This document shows positions 12,398 through 26,442 of a stretch of 64,000 nucleotides of DNA, one piece after another (position 1 is the stretch's first letter; the number at the start of each line of letters is the position of its first letter). The notes beneath the pieces are model-generated. The model was not told the DNA's origin, searched no databases, and was given only the letters and a program-made list of their open reading frames with translations. Both the position numbers and the translations under genes were made by a program. The DNA comes from Avena insularis (Eukaryota > Streptophyta > Magnoliopsida > Poales > Poaceae): the NCBI GenBank assembly GCA_023614405.1, contig CM042688.1, forward strand, positions 378,373,331 through 378,437,330, given 5' to 3'.

Positions 12398-14996
12398 TGT
12401 GGTGACCCAGCATACCACTGCATGATGTAGTACATTATAGTCGTTGACATAACACCAATGAAACATCGTTCACTAGTATTACATCCCCTAGAGTGGTACA
12501 ACAGAAACACAGCAGGTCCAAGACATGACTATAGGTTACAACTCGAGTCTTAACAAATTGTCTAGAGAACACTCTAGGTTAAAGAGAAAGAAATCAACTT
12601 TTTTACAAAGAAGAATCAGAAAACTAGCATCTAAACTATAAGGCTTGCAATTTGCTACTAATGCAATGCTCAACAGAAGTTGGTTTTATGGCTAGAGTAT
12701 CTACTCCTATCTAATCAAAGCTTTGTCTTCACTTCGGTTGATGGATAAGTTGACTTCCTTGACTTCATTGAAAGAGTTGAGCTGACGATGATGGTTTGTT
12801 GAGCAGAAATTGATGTTGACCTCATCTTCAATGACTTAGAATCTAGCAAGGGTTAAGAAGGTACGGTTGAGTACGAGCATACTCAGCTAGTTCACTAAAA
12901 AGGATTGTATGATGCACTATCTCTACAGCCATAGACTAAAGGTCGTAGGCAATGTAGGTTTTTGTAAACATTTCTTCAAAGATTGCTTTTATTCTGAAAA
13001 CTATGTCCGACAGCCTTCACAGGTTGACCAGAACTTTCATGGAGTTCCTTTCCTGCCGCATTCGTAGCTCCTTCCCAGAACAAGGAGTAACAAGTTATAG
13101 TTCTTACACTCTGCAGAGGTGCGTTGCTTTACCCATGAGATACCAACTTCTTGTTGCACAACCAAGCAAACGTGGGGCCTAGTAGATGATCCAAGCTAAT
13201 CACATCCCCTCTCCGTGACCCCACATGAAGACACGGCCCTCCAGGACATGCCCCACCACTGTCAAGCCCCTTATAGGACCGTCTATAACTCTGGTAGGCA
13301 CCTGAAGACTCTATGAGACGGTTATGCCCTGGCAAGCTCCCTTAAAGGACCAGCTAAACCACTGACAGCCTCTCAAGATAATCGAGACACCATAATCAGG
13401 GGGAACTAAGGGGTTCTACCCATGTGCTAGGTTTCTCCACGAGAAATCCTCAGCCTGATGATCAGGTCATCCGTCCATGCGAAAGGAAGAAGATCCAACT
13501 AACTTCTCCATCCCATTCCAAATCTCATGGTTAACGCGTAATATACAGCGCTAGAATCACTAGGGACATTGGTTGTTAAGTCCTAGATATTATGTTCTTT
13601 TACCACTGGAACTGTATCAATAGATTATTACCATTTGGTAAATAATCCATAATCATATTATTATGAAAATAGTGTTTTCTGACTCTTTTGAAATGTAGGT
13701 GATGACAACATTTGAGTTACAAGTAGTTGATACAAAATAATGAAAGAACATGAGCAAGTGTGAACTTGACTTTTGTGGTTGCAAGATTATGCACTCACGG
13801 TCTTTAAGATAGTAGAAAAACCAAATTATGTAAATAGCATCATTGGTCCGGTAAGGATGAATGTTTAAAGAAGCAGGATTAAATTATGCATAAGTAATGT
13901 AATGTAGTTGGATAAACAGGAAATCCCGAAATAATCGTATCCGATATAGGGTTTGGAAACTGGAAATAGCTTCTTTAGAATGTGTTTTACTTTTATATCA
14001 GCTTCATATTTGTGCTTCTTATTAAGCCTTGTGAGAGTGTGTGAAACAATATGTAAATACAATAGGTAGCATACAATATTAAAGCACTCGAGTGGGGAAT
14101 GGTATTTAAAGACTTCTTAAAATATTTTAGGAGTTCAAAAGATAATTTTATTTAATTTTAGCCCTTCTTAATATTTTCTTAAAATTCTATAAAGGAAATA
14201 AGATTTTCTTTCATGTAAACTTTCTTTACTCAACTGAAATACAACTTAGTATTTTTATCACTTAGTATATCCATTTTGGATATTGAAAGTGAACTTTATT
14301 TAATTATGAGTGTTTTATTTATTTTTATAAAATTTTATGTAGGAATATACATAATTTCTATACTAGATGTTAATTTAATTAATCACAATTATTACTTATT
14401 ATTTTTATTGGGTAGAGGATATTTTTGTGATTTCATAGATGTATTATTTATATTCTTAGGATTTTTATTATTTTTCTAGAGATCATCTAGTTCTAGGGGT
14501 ATATTTGTAATTATGTATTTTACATAAGTCCTTTTAAATCACGGGCCTCACCTACTGGGCTAGACCGACCTGACCTGACCCATCTGGGCTGGGTCAACCT
14601 CCTTGGCTCAACCGGTACTGGCCTAGACCGGCCCAGTACCCCTCTCTCTTCCTTGCGCACTCGTGTTCTCCCCTTGGTCATTCCCCTCCATGGCGATGTG
14701 GTGTCGTCGTCGTCGCCGTGCGATTTCGGCCATTTTTGGACTTCCTGGCCACCGTCGCGACACGAGATGGGTCAGTCGACGATGCTCCATCGACTGGTCC
14801 AGCACGATTTGGTGCCCGAGCGCTCCCCTGACCACGCCGCCTACACCCCGACACCTACGGTTCGGGTGTTGCCGGTGATATGGAGCTCTGTTGCTTCCAT
14901 GGTGCTGCTCTTGTCCCCTAGTGGCTATGTGGTGCTACTAGCACCTTCGTGATCCTGTGGCTACCGTCTTTGTGGCCTGGCGCGGGTTGTAGCGCC

Positions 14997-16231
14997 TTAT
15001 ACATTGCAAATGTATCTATAATTTTTGATGTTCCATGCTTAGTTTTATCCACTTTCTTGTGTTTTGTCCACACTTTGGAGTACTTTTCATATGATTTCTT
15101 GGACTAACCTATTAACAAGAGCCACAGTGTTAGCTGCCTGTTTTCTGCTGTTTTGGGGGCCAGGAAAGTCAGAAAATGAATATTCTCGGAATTGGACGGG
15201 ACAAAAGCCAAAGTGCCTATTTTTCCAGAAGTCATGAGATCCTAGAATACGAGACGGAGAAGGGCTGGGGGCCGACCACACCACCTGGCCGCGTGGCCAG
15301 GCCTGGCCCATGCCAAGGGGTGGTCTAGCCGACCCCAGCACCCCCTCGGCCTCTCCTTCCGCCTATAAGATGCTCTCGATACGAAAACCCTAAGTACCCG
15401 ATCGAAAATCCACGAAAGAGTGTGTAGCCGCCGTCATCTCCATCCCTAGATCGGGTGGGATCTTAAGCTCTTCCCGGCACCCTGCAGGAGAGGGGAATTC
15501 ACCCTGGATGCCTTCTTCATCACCATGCAAGCCTCCGGTGTGATGCGTGAGTATTTCATCCTTGGACTACGGATCCATGTAGTATCTAGATGGGTGGTTC
15601 TCCTCCTTTGTGCTTTCATGTCTAGATCTTGTGAGCTCCATTCATGATCAAGATCATCTGTTTGTAATTCTGCATGTTGTGTTTGCGGGGATCCGATGGA
15701 TATTGAGATGCTATTTCAGATTGATTATTGATTCTATCATGTCTTTGTTATTTGTTATTTGTGCATGCTTGTATGCTTTCTCGATGTTTGTCAATTGACC
15801 CGCTGTAATTTGTTCACCTAGCATGTTATCTATCTTAAGGAGAGCCACCTCTAGTGAACTATGGATCCCGGTTCTTTTTTTTACATACAATCTATAAACT
15901 GTTTACTGCTTTGTGTTTACTTTCTGCAAACTATTACTTCCTTCCATTTGATACGTTTAATCCATTGTTTTCAGAAAAAAACGGTGAGATTGACAACCAC
16001 ATCGCAAGTTGAGGACAGAGATCTGTGGTTGTGTTGTGCAGGTCTCCATGTTGCTACTAGCACCGGTAGTGCGCCCTGCCAAATCTCATCTAGCAACACC
16101 TTTGGGGTGTTTCCTTGCTCCTACTGGTTCGATTAAACCTTGGTTTCATAACTAAGGGAAACTTGCTGTTGTGCTCATCATACCTTCCTCTTGGGGTTCC
16201 CAACGAGCTCTACATCAACACCGAGCCATCA
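14997..16231 (+). repeat. 5' LTR of element B
   Basis: The LTR is 1235 bp, about 360 bp shorter than the 3' copy. The missing part corresponds roughly to 21753-22113 and would follow about 15755. GC-rich inverted motifs (GGCCGCGTGGCC) lie at about 15287, with a CCTATAAGA TATA-like box just downstream at about 15363. Confidence 0.85.
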
Positions 16232-16241
16232 AGCATTTTTC

Positions 16242-16259
16242 TGGCGCCATTGCCGGGGA
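16242..16259 (+). other. Primer binding site, tRNA-Asp type (element B)
   Basis: TGGCGCCATTGCCGGGGA lies 10 bp after the 5' LTR. It differs by one base from the site in element A. Confidence 0.85.
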
Positions 16260-16419
16260 GTCAAGGACATCTTCACAAGGGGAGTCCCTCATAACCAATC
16301 TCTTTACTTTGTTATTTTTGTTTTGCTTAGTTTCTTTTTTTTTGTTTGCTAGTTTCTTTATCAAAAACACAAAAAAATTAGTTTTATTAGTTTGCTTTCT
16401 TATTTGAAAACACAAAAAA

Positions 16420-18219
16420 ATGACTACTCTTGAAAACACTAAGTTGTGTGACTTCACTAGCACCAACAACAATGATTTTATGAGCACACCTATTGCTCCA
16501 CCTGTGCCTGAAGATACTTTCTTTGAGATAAAACCTGCTTTACTCAATCTTGTTATGAGAGAACAATTTTTTGGTATTGGTAATGAAGATGTTGCTGCCC
16601 ATCTAAATAACTTTTTTGGACTTTGTGAGATGCAAAAGCATAGGGATGTAGATGGCGATATTATTAAGATGAAATTGTTTCCTTTCTCTTTGAGAGGAAA
16701 AGCTAAAGAATGGTTGAATTCCTTAACTAGGAATAGTATTGATTCTTGGACTAAATGCAAAGATGCTTTTATTGGAAAATACCATCCTCCTGCTAAGATT
16801 ATATCTATGAGAAGTGAAATAATGAAGTTTAAACAATCTGATAATGAGCATGTTGCTCAAGCTTGGGAAAGAATTTTCGCACTCATGGACTGACTGCTTG
16901 GATGATCATCCCAACTTTTTATGCAGGATTGAACTATTCTTCAAGGAACCTATTGGATTCTGGTGCTGGAGGTACCTTTATGACCATTACTTTGGGTGCT
17001 GCAACAAAACTTCTGGACAATATGATGGTAATTATTCTGAATGGCATAAGGTAGGAAGGTAAATTCTGTTGAGGAAACTTCCTCCTTGAGTGATAAGATT
17101 GATATTATTATGTCTATGCTTGTTAATGGGAAAGCCCATATTGATACAAATAATGTCCCTTTAGCTTCTTTGGTAACTCAAGAAGAGCAAGTTGATGTGA
17201 ACTTCATAAGAAATAACAACTTTGGTAATAATGCTTATAGAAATAATTTTGGTAACCACAATTATAAGCCATATCCTCCCAACACTGGTAATGCTTATGG
17301 AAGTTCCTACAACAATAATAGGAGTGCTCCCTCTGAACTTGAAGTTATGCTTAAACACTTTATTAGTAAGCAAACTGCTTTCAATAAAACTATTGAGGAA
17401 ATACTCTCTAATGCTGAAAGAAATATAGCATCTTTGGCTGAAGCTCGATCTTCTTTGAATACAGTGGCGGCTAAACCTGAAACTAATGATAATCCCTTTG
17501 CAGCTACTAATGCTATACAAGTAAGAATTGATGAAAATGTTAGACTATTAGCTAAATTACATGCTAAGTGGGAAAGAGAAGATGAAATTGCTAGAAACAT
17601 TAGTGTTTCTACTATCACCACCACTAGTGTTGAGGCTAGTAATAGTTCTACTACTTTAGATGATAATTTTGATTTTGATCTTGATAGTTTCAATATCTCT
17701 GAAGTTATTAAGTTCCTACAAAAGCTTGCTAAAATTCCTAATGCTAGTGCTATGAACATGGCCTTTACAAAACACATTACTAATGCTCTCATAAATATTA
17801 AAGAAGAAAAGATGAAACATAAAGCTTCTATTCCTATAAAACAAGAAGATGGTTGGGAACCCATCATTAATATGAAAGTGAATGACTTTGATTTCAAAGC
17901 TTTATGTGATCTTGATAGTAGTGTTTCTATTATGCCCAGAAGGATTTATGATATGCTTGATTTGCCTCCACTTGAAGATTGTTATTTGAATGTCCCACTT
18001 GATGATAATGCTAAAGAGAAACTCATGGGGAGTCTTAATGATGTTCTTATTATGGTTAACAATGCCTATGTCCCCGTTGATTTCTATGTTTTGGATGTTG
18101 AATCCAATGCTTCTTGTCCTATTACTTTGGGAAGACCTTTTCTTAGAACTGTTGGTGCCATTATTGATATGAAAGAAGGCACCATTAAATATCAACTCCC
18201 ACACAAGAAAGGTATATAA
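16420..18219 (+). pseudogene. gag: Frameshifted gag-protease of element B
   Basis: The frame opens with ATG at 16420. The first 157 codons carry the capsid signature of Athila-type Gag (FFGLCEMQ, then LFPFSLRGKAKEWLNSL, then YHPPAKI). The frame breaks near 16875; the next part (THGLTAWMIIPTFYAGL) continues in a second frame to about 17030, a third frame bridges a few codons, and 17086-18219 (377 codons) is open again. This last part has an Asn-rich segment (17205-17330), a charged middle and a retropepsin-like C-terminus. The usual D-[LIV]-G-A-S core reads DLDSS (about 17910), so the active-site loop is altered, while LGRPFL and the following GAIID are kept. No CCHC knuckle is seen. A non-functional relic is the best reading. 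Confidence 0.85.
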
Positions 18220-18222
18220 CAC

Positions 18223-20982
18223 TTCCCTAAGAAGAGAGAGAAGATTTCTTTTGCTTCTCCTATGAAAACAAAATTTGGTCTTAATGCTTCTTCATTTGAG
18301 AACACTTGATTCTTTTTCTTGCTTCTAATGCCTAACTTAAAGGCGTTAAAGAAAAGTACTTATTGGGAGATAACCCAAAAGTTTTAGATGAGTCTTGGAA
18401 GTTATTACTTCAGTAATAACCGCTCCTTATCCTTTTTATTTGCTTTTTGTGCCAAGAGTAACCTCTAATGAGAGAGAAGTAATGATTGGGAAGGTTGCTG
18501 TCCCGAAACAGATTTCTGTGCTTCACCGTAAAAATTCGTGTAAAATCTCTGAAAGTCTTTTTGAGGCGTGAAGTTTTGTACTTCTGCCCCAGGTTGTTAT
18601 CTAACTTTCTTTAGTTCAACACTTTTTGATTTGAGCAACATAAGATCTTCAAAAATATTCGTCTTTGCCTGCTGGTCTGTTTTGACAGATTTCTGCCATT
18701 TTCTGCATTTGCTTCTTGTTGGTTCCTTTTTGAGTTCTTTTGGGTAATTGAGATTTTTGAGGGAAGTGCTTCAGTAGCTAGTATTCTAATGGAAGTTTAT
18801 TGGTGTTAGAACTGAACCTTAAGACCTATTATCTTGAGTGCACTAATGTTGCTAATAAAGATTGTGTGAAGTTTTGTATGAAGGAAAAATTTCAGGTGTA
18901 TGCGAGGAATGAGTAATGAGATGAAGGATGGACTAAAGCTTAAGCTTGGGGATGCCACGTGTGTCACCCCAAGAAACATCCAAGAAGTACAAGAGTCAAA
19001 GCTTGGGGATGCCCAAGGCATTCCCTTCTTCATCAATAAAAATCCCAGGTTTCTTCCAAACGCTTCATTTTTATTATTTCATGCATAGTTGTGTTGTTCT
19101 TGGAGCCTCTTCTTTTTTGTTTTGGTTTTGGTTTTTCGTTTGCTTTTGTTTGCTTAATTTTCTGAATAAATTGGTTGGACCCCCTCTTTCATACTTTGGT
19201 TTGCAAATAGTTTGGTTTAGTTTGGAAAAGTGTAGGAGAATTCATGCTTATGTGGTAAAAAGAGCTCGTTTTTGACTGTGGTCTATGCTCTATCATGTCA
19301 TGCTTGATATTGTTTTAGCTTTATGTTTAGTATTCTTTGCTGTAGCATGACTTGTTTTAAACAATTGAGATTGCTTAATGTGCCTTGGATGAATCATGCG
19401 TTGTTTTAGCATATTAAAGCATAGTATAGTGGTATTCTCCTTTGATGCTTTATTTGGGTTGACTTGGCGCATGCTCACACCATGTTATGACTATCTCAAG
19501 TCACCATAGCCTTTATGATCCTTTAGTTTTCAACTTGTAGTATCACTTTATGATTTGATCAATGATGTATTATTGCTCTCTTAGTTTGTCGCTCCTAGTC
19601 TTTTGCTAGCCTCCACAACCAAGTATGAGTTCCACTCATGCATCCAACTCCCTAAACCATGTTATTCCAAAGAGTCCACCATACCTACCTACTAGCTTAT
19701 GGTATTCCAAGTATATTCATGCTTTTGTTTACCTTCCAAATTAAACTTGTTATGAGAAAACTAGTGATTAAAGCTCTCACGAACTTGATGGCACACTTTA
19801 CTTTTTTGCATCTAATAAACTTGAACCATTGGGTCCTTATTTGTTACGTATATGCTTGCGCTTTATAAGTTGAAATTAGCAGAACCATGTATCATGGGGA
19901 ACGCTTTCAACATTGCATTTGTACTTTGTACCCCGTTGATAGCATGTTCTTTTGCGTACGGATTGTGGCGGTGTGAAATAAAAGTGGAACTTGTAAGATC
20001 ATGGAGTTTGTATGTGTGTTAGAGAAACGCCTGGGCCACTAGCCTAAGCCATGCTTAATCATGGTGGAAACTTGCAGCATCACCATAATGAGCACTCTAT
20101 GAAGCATCCTCAATAAAAACCTATGCAAATAGCAAATAAAAAGATCGCTGAGATGCTTATTGTCTGCTTGCCTTGTCATTTTGATTATGGGATAGCTCCT
20201 ATATCATGTGCAAGGGCTACCCCGTTGGCGGATCTTGATGATACATATGTACTTACAATGACAAGAGCTTACTTGTGACTAAAGTTGAGTAGCATGAGGA
20301 TCGTTCTTCATAAGTAAGGGGCATGAGATTTCGGTTTATAACTTGTCAAGCATATCCTCTTAGTTCTGTCACTTTAACCTTAATCACCTTCAAGATGCTT
20401 ATCATAGGGGCAATGAGAGCTGAAAGCTATAAGTACCATAATTTTTGGAAGCTCTTTATGAGACTTGAATCCCTACTTCCTTCTATGAAGGCTTTTCTTC
20501 CACCATTATATTGAGTCTCCACCTTCTACGTTTATGCACCTACTTTGAGAGCATAGTGGCCATTTTTAGTTCTATGTGCATTATCCCAAGACTAGTTGAT
20601 TGATGCATATCTTGATATTGCTTGTTTTAAACTATTTGTATCTAGTCACTCTTATGAACTTTGAAGGTGTCCTATGCATTTATATTTGCTACTCTATGAG
20701 GGACAAGCTGAATACTATTATGCTATGTTTTCTTTATGTGAAACAAACAAACTTCTTGCAAAGCATTGTTATTCATGAATCTTTTGTTTGTACCTTTTCA
20801 TGTTGCATCATAGTTTCTTTGTCTTATTGCTAGAACTTTGTCTTTCATGCTATGATTGAAGTACTATGATCCCAGCTTTGAATGTTTTACAAATACTTTG
20901 ATCAAGTCTTTGATGGTGCATGAAACCTCAAAAATTATTCTTTCTTTTTATCACTTACCTACTCAAGGACGAGACGGAGTTA
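18223..20982 (+). other. Non-coding 3' interior of element B
   Basis: There is no RT, RNase H or integrase and no frame above about 110 codons. The whole stretch is similar to element A 4200-6950, beginning with CTTAAAGGCGTTAAAGAAAA at about 18337 (A: about 4208). Hairpins equivalent to those in A lie at 18945-18973 and 19004-19024. Frames at 18946-19275 and 20920-21228 have low-complexity translations and are not supported. Confidence 0.7.
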
Positions 20983-20995
20983 GGCTTGGGGATGT
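20983..20995 (+). other. Polypurine tract of element B
   Basis: GGCTTGGGGATGT sits directly before the TGATACATTGC start of the 3' LTR. Confidence 0.7.
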
Positions 20996-22588
20996 TGATA
21001 CATTGCAAATGTATCTATAATTTTTTGATGTTCCATGCTTGGTTTTATCCACTTTCTTGTGTTTTGTCCACACTTTGGAGTAATTTTCGTATGATTTCTT
21101 GGACTAACCTATTAACAAGAGCCACAGTGCTAGCTGCTTGTTTTCTGCTTTTTTGGTGCCAGGAAAGTCAGAAAATGAATATTCTCGGAATTGGACGGGA
21201 CAAAAGCCAAAGTGCCTATTTTTCCTAAGTCATCGATGCCGAATCTGACGGAGAAGGGCTGGGGGCCGGCCACACCACCTGGCCGCGCGGCCAGGCCTGG
21301 CCCGCGCCAAGGGGTGGTCTGGCCGACCCCAGCACCCCCTCGGCCTCTCCTTCCGCCTATAAGATGCCCTCGGGATGAAAACCCTAAGTACCCGATCAAA
21401 AATCCACGAAAGAGTCTGTAGCCGCCGTCATCTCCATCCCTAGATCGGGAGGGATCTGAAGCTCTTCTCGGCACCCTGCGGGAGAGGGGAATTCACCCTG
21501 GAGGCCTTCTTCATCACCATGCAAGCCTCCGGTGTGATGCGTGAGTAGTTCATCCTTGGACTACGGATCCATGTAGTAGCTAGATGGCTGGTTCTCCTCC
21601 TTTGTGCTTTCATGTCTAGATCTTGTGAGCTCCGTTCATGATCAAGATCATCTATTTGTAATTCTGCATGTTGTGTTTGCGGGGATCCGATGGATATTGA
21701 GATGCTATTTCAGATTGATTATTGATTCTATCATGTCTTTGTTATTTGTGATCTTGCATGATTTCCGTTGTTAGTAGCTATCTTGGCCAAGTAGATGCTA
21801 GCAACTCCAAGAGTTAGTATTTATGCTCGATAGTGGGTTCATGCCTCTGGTAATCTAGGGAAGTGACAGAAATCTCTAAGGTACTAGATGTGTTGTTGCT
21901 ACTAGGGAGAAAACAACAATCCTTTGTTCATAGAACAATCGTATTGTTTACTTTACACGCAATTCGTAAAGCAATAATCTGTTGCTTGCAACTTAATACT
22001 GGAGGGGGTTCGGATGATAACCTGAAGGTGGATTATTAGTCATAGATGCAGTTGGATGGCGGTCTATGTATAATGTTGTAATGCCCAATCAAGTCTCAAA
22101 GGAGTCCAGATGATTAGTATATGCTTGTATGCTTTCTCAATGTTTGTCAATTGCCCCGCTGTAATTTGTTCACCCAGCATGTTATCTATCTTAAGGAGAG
22201 CCACCTCTAGTGAACTATGGATCCCGGTCCTTTTCTTTTACATACAATCTATAAACTATTTACTGCTTTGTGTTTACTTTCTGCAAACTATTACTTCCAT
22301 CCATTCGATACGTTTAATCCTTTGTTTTCAGCAAAACACGGTGAGATTGACAACCTCATCGCCAGTTGGGGACAGAGTTCTGTGGTTGTGTTGTGTAGGT
22401 CTCCACGTTGCTATTAGCACCGGTAGTGCGCCCTGCCAAGGCTCAGCTAGCAACACCTTTGGGGTGTTTCCTTGCTCCTACTGGTTCGATTAAACCTTGG
22501 TTTCATAACTGAGGGAAACTTGCTGCTGTGCTCATCATACCTTCCTCTTGGGGTTCCCAACGAGCTCTACATCAACACCAAGCCATCA
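20996..22588 (+). repeat. 3' LTR of element B
   Basis: This 1593-bp copy is fuller than the 5' LTR. It has a GC-rich palindromic block (GGCCGCGCGGCC, about 21280) followed by a TATA-like TATAAGA at 21358-21364. This is the same arrangement as in C's LTRs. Frames at 21130-21474 and 22110-22493 follow LTR sequence and are not genes. Confidence 0.88.
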
Positions 22589-25500
22589 GCGCCTTCGGGT
22601 GCTCCCTGTGCTGTCGCCAACACCACCGTCAGCCACACTGCTTCCTCTTCTAAAATTTGCGAGGACCAATGGTGAGTTTGCCTTTCTTTACCCTCTCTGC
22701 TCTCTATCTCACCTTGCTATCCTCCATGTGGTTGTTTATTATGATTCGCACTTAGGGTTCATCCCTGTGTGTGAGGGTTCTTCCCTTGGTATAGTAATTA
22801 TTCTAGATGATGAAGCTGCTTTAGGTGATTACCTACTGAATCTAGGTTGTGTAGCACTCCTTGCTATACTGAGGTTGTGAATGATGACAATGGTCCCTGT
22901 CAGTGAACTATTGTATGAACCTTTACCTACTGTCATGTACATGTTTACTGAGGCTATGGTTAGCATCTGGCTTAATATTGATCCCTTAGTTTTAATTTCG
23001 ATGCTTTGGAATGAGACCATTAGAGTTGGATATCGATTGTAAATGCTATCTAATGTCTTTGTAAATGACAGAAATGATTCCTAAATTTTTTCTTGGGAAA
23101 ATGATTAAACATTGATTTGAGAAGATTTGGCTATGGAGCCTATGTATCTGGATTACTTAGTGAGCATGGGTCTTTGTGACACCTTCCCTTGAATGGTACA
23201 CAATCCCTTTCTAATTCTAATTGTTTTCCTAAACTGTGCTTTGTATTGGATTATATTATAAGCATTGAAGAACTTCTATCAGGTACAGTGTTTTACTTGT
23301 TTAATAAATTGTCCTATGATACTGGTTTGAGGCACTTCTAGGTAAAACAGATGTTTATACTTGTTGCCTCCCTTCCCATGTGTTCCATGTGTTAGTTATG
23401 TAAATGATTCCTAAAGCATTTAGGAAAATGATTATGTGGGTTTAAGAAAGTGAACTTCAGCTTGTACTCAGGCAACATTAAATCTGCTAGGTACAGAGGT
23501 GCTACCCTCTAGGAATGTGCCATGTAGCCTAGCAGTTGTGGATCATATAAATATAGTTAAAACTAGATGATAGGGTTGATGATGTTGGTCTGAAACCCTC
23601 TGTGTAAGAACACATGTTTTATAGTGGCTATTAATTATATTCCATTATGAAGTATACACCCCACTTGGGTGTATCTTTGAGGATTCCTCTTATCCAACAG
23701 ATCTTTACTTTCTGAATGAATAATCATAGATACAAAGCATGTGTGCTTTATGAATTACCAACCTGTTAAATATTGGTGAAGAGATGTGGTTGTTGCCTTG
23801 TTCTTCCCTTGCAAATGAGCTTGTAGATCTGCTTTTAGATTTGCTACTCCTCCTTGTCCATACTCTGCTCTTCCTAAACCATCCCCATTTAGGTCACCAT
23901 CTTGTTGATGAACTGATTGATTTTTTTGTGGTGAATGGTTAGTTTATCTCTTGGGAATCTGACAAGATCTGAGGTGACGTTGGTTGTGTTCTTGTTAGCT
24001 TGTGATGAGGTGAGACTTAGGTAAAAGCTATCAGTTGTGCTGCGGTTGTGTGACCTCTTTTATGTGTGTTGGGTTGCTGCTACTGTGTTGACAACACATA
24101 GCATGTATGCCGTGACCAAGATGCTTACCTGTGGGCTCCACTGGACTCAAGTTTCAATGGTTCAGATATTTTTCTATGGATTGGTTCAAATCCTAGTTGG
24201 TATTATCCTCAAACTGTTATTTTTCTCTCTTCTAAAATAGTGAAGCTTTCCCCAAGCCAATGATGTTGTACTGAGGCTATAAACTTTGAAAAGAATAGAC
24301 TTTACACTTGATGAGTTTTGTCCCCTTTTTAAAAGATTTGGCTCAATGATGTTTGGAAATCAGTGCATTACACTATTAGAAACTGAGAGCAAAACTAACT
24401 CTAACCCTTTGTTTGTTTATTTCCTCTTTTGTCTTATTTGCAGGTACAATAACAAGTGATCAGGAGAAATATTTTAGGATTAGTTTAGGGCTTTCTTCTA
24501 TTTTCTTTTGTAATATGTTATTTCTACTCTTTGTATATATCAATGTAATATATATTCATTATTTAATATCTTTTATTTCTTTGAGAATGTCTCTATGATA
24601 TTTTTACATCAAATAGATTTGTATTTATTTAACACTTGTGGAATAAAGGAAAGAATTAAGAAGTACTATTTGAGATATACTCTTATATTGTTATTTGTTT
24701 CCTTTATTGTCTTATAAATATGATATATTCAAACAATAATAATAACTAATTCTCTTTGGAAATCAAATAAATATTAATTACCTGTAATTTTCTAACCTTA
24801 TTCAACTGTTCTAAATTTTTTTAAACATGAAATCAATTTATTTACCCGAGAACATTATAATCCCTAAGGATCAAAAGTTAAGGTTTATTTCTAACTAGGT
24901 AATTATAGTTGATGTCTCAACTCAGAGTGAAATATTGATATAGCCTCATACTGTGATATTGATTAAAGATTTCTCTAGAATTCCTATCCTCAACACTTCA
25001 CTAAGTTTGGGTTCTAGTTAAGGAATTCCTTTCCTAAATATACTCTATTTAAATCTCTCATATGCTTCACTAAGATCTCTTTTGTCTAACTGATCTAGTC
25101 ATCTGGTTTCACCATATTCATCATCATATGATGACATGGTCATGTCACTTTTATAATATTCCTTCATTTTGTTCCTAGTATATATATACAACTTCCATTT
25201 ATAAACTACCGTTAAGTAAGTTATTCATCTAATTAGTTATAACTTCATTATTCCATTACCATAGCATTCTTCCTTTACTACCTAACTTGCACTTCATAAC
25301 TACCCTTGATGAATTCATCAATGTAGTTGTTTCTAACTCCATCCATAAAATCCTTTATAATAGCCTTGCATCTACTTCCAAGGCTTGCAAGATCCATATT
25401 CAATCAAGTAGTAGACTTTTATTAGTCTCTCTATAGGATTTATCTTGTTAAGGAAACTTACTTTATATCTATATCTACTTGCCTTAACAGGACTATTATC

Positions 25501-26442
25501 TGATACTATAATACTACTAGCTTTCTCATAACTTCTCAACTATTTAGTTATCCTTAGGTGTAGATGATGGCACACTCTACTATTAAGTCCAACATCATGA
25601 GTGAGTTAACCTCATGAGTGAGTTAACTCCAACATCAGATGGTTTGATCTCCACTAAGGATCACATTCCATTGATGATGGCACACTCTACTATATCTAGT
25701 TCCTCCTTCTTATTAATTTACTTAACGTCTTTGGAGGGCCAATATAAGAGGTCAAAGCTAAGAGTCAATAAGTTCTAAGTCAAGAATGGATCACTCCACA
25801 TTGATGATCAATGGACACTAAGACCTGATTAAATTAGGATGTCATATATTAATATGACAATAAGGATATGAGATTAATGGTCTTGGCTTGTTTTCCATTC
25901 TACTTCATTTGTGATAAGGGTTCATATTTAAGAACTACCATGATACCCATGGTATGAATAACTATGGCAATCAAGTGTATCAAGATTTAGTTATGGAGTT
26001 TCTTAAGTTATCTACTTAACTTGATGATCTCTAGAATTGTTGTATGGAATTGTTGGGTATTCAGGATTTATGATGGATAAGACCTTGATATCATCTTTGG
26101 AATATTAACTATTCATCCTTGAATTGTTGTATGGAATACCATGTAATGATCTCTAGAAGATAAAGTACTCCTTATGGAGTAGTGTGTTGTGACTTAGGTT
26201 TATTACATTTGATCTACCCTTAGATCAAATTATATTAACCAAAGATAAGGTTTTAGCAAAGGTCATATTGAAACTTATCGTAGTCAACTTGATGATCTAC
26301 TTTAGTTCCACCAAGTTAAGAGAAGCTTCAATAACTTTGACAATTTTTTATTTAAAAGCGCGAAAATTATCCAGATTTTCTATGCATGAATGCAATGCAC
26401 ATACCTCATCTCAGCTTATTTATAAGCTCTAATGCTGGGATG

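Larger units (their letters stand above)
14997..22588 (+). mobile_element. Element B: Athila-type LTR element with gag-protease relic
   Basis: The element is inserted in the 3' LTR of L with the perfect duplication GCGCC at 14992-14996 and 22589-22593; the uninterrupted site is visible in the other LTR near 32107. Direct LTRs start TTATACATTGC (5', apparently changed from TGATACATTGC) and TGATACATTGC (3'), and both end GAGCCATCA or AAGCCATCA. A tRNA-Asp-type primer site and a purine tract are present. The interior holds a frameshifted gag-protease but no RT, RNase H or integrase, so the element is non-autonomous. LTRs are about 95% identical by eye over the first 270 bases. It resembles the Sabrina type of Triticeae (inference). 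Confidence 0.9.

Noticed and set aside
16215..17897. Long minus-strand frames of 181, 119 and 196 codons at 16215-16760, 17161-17520 and 17307-17897
   Set aside because: They lie opposite the gag-protease of element B and have the low-complexity Ser/Ile/Leu composition of an antisense shadow; no motif.
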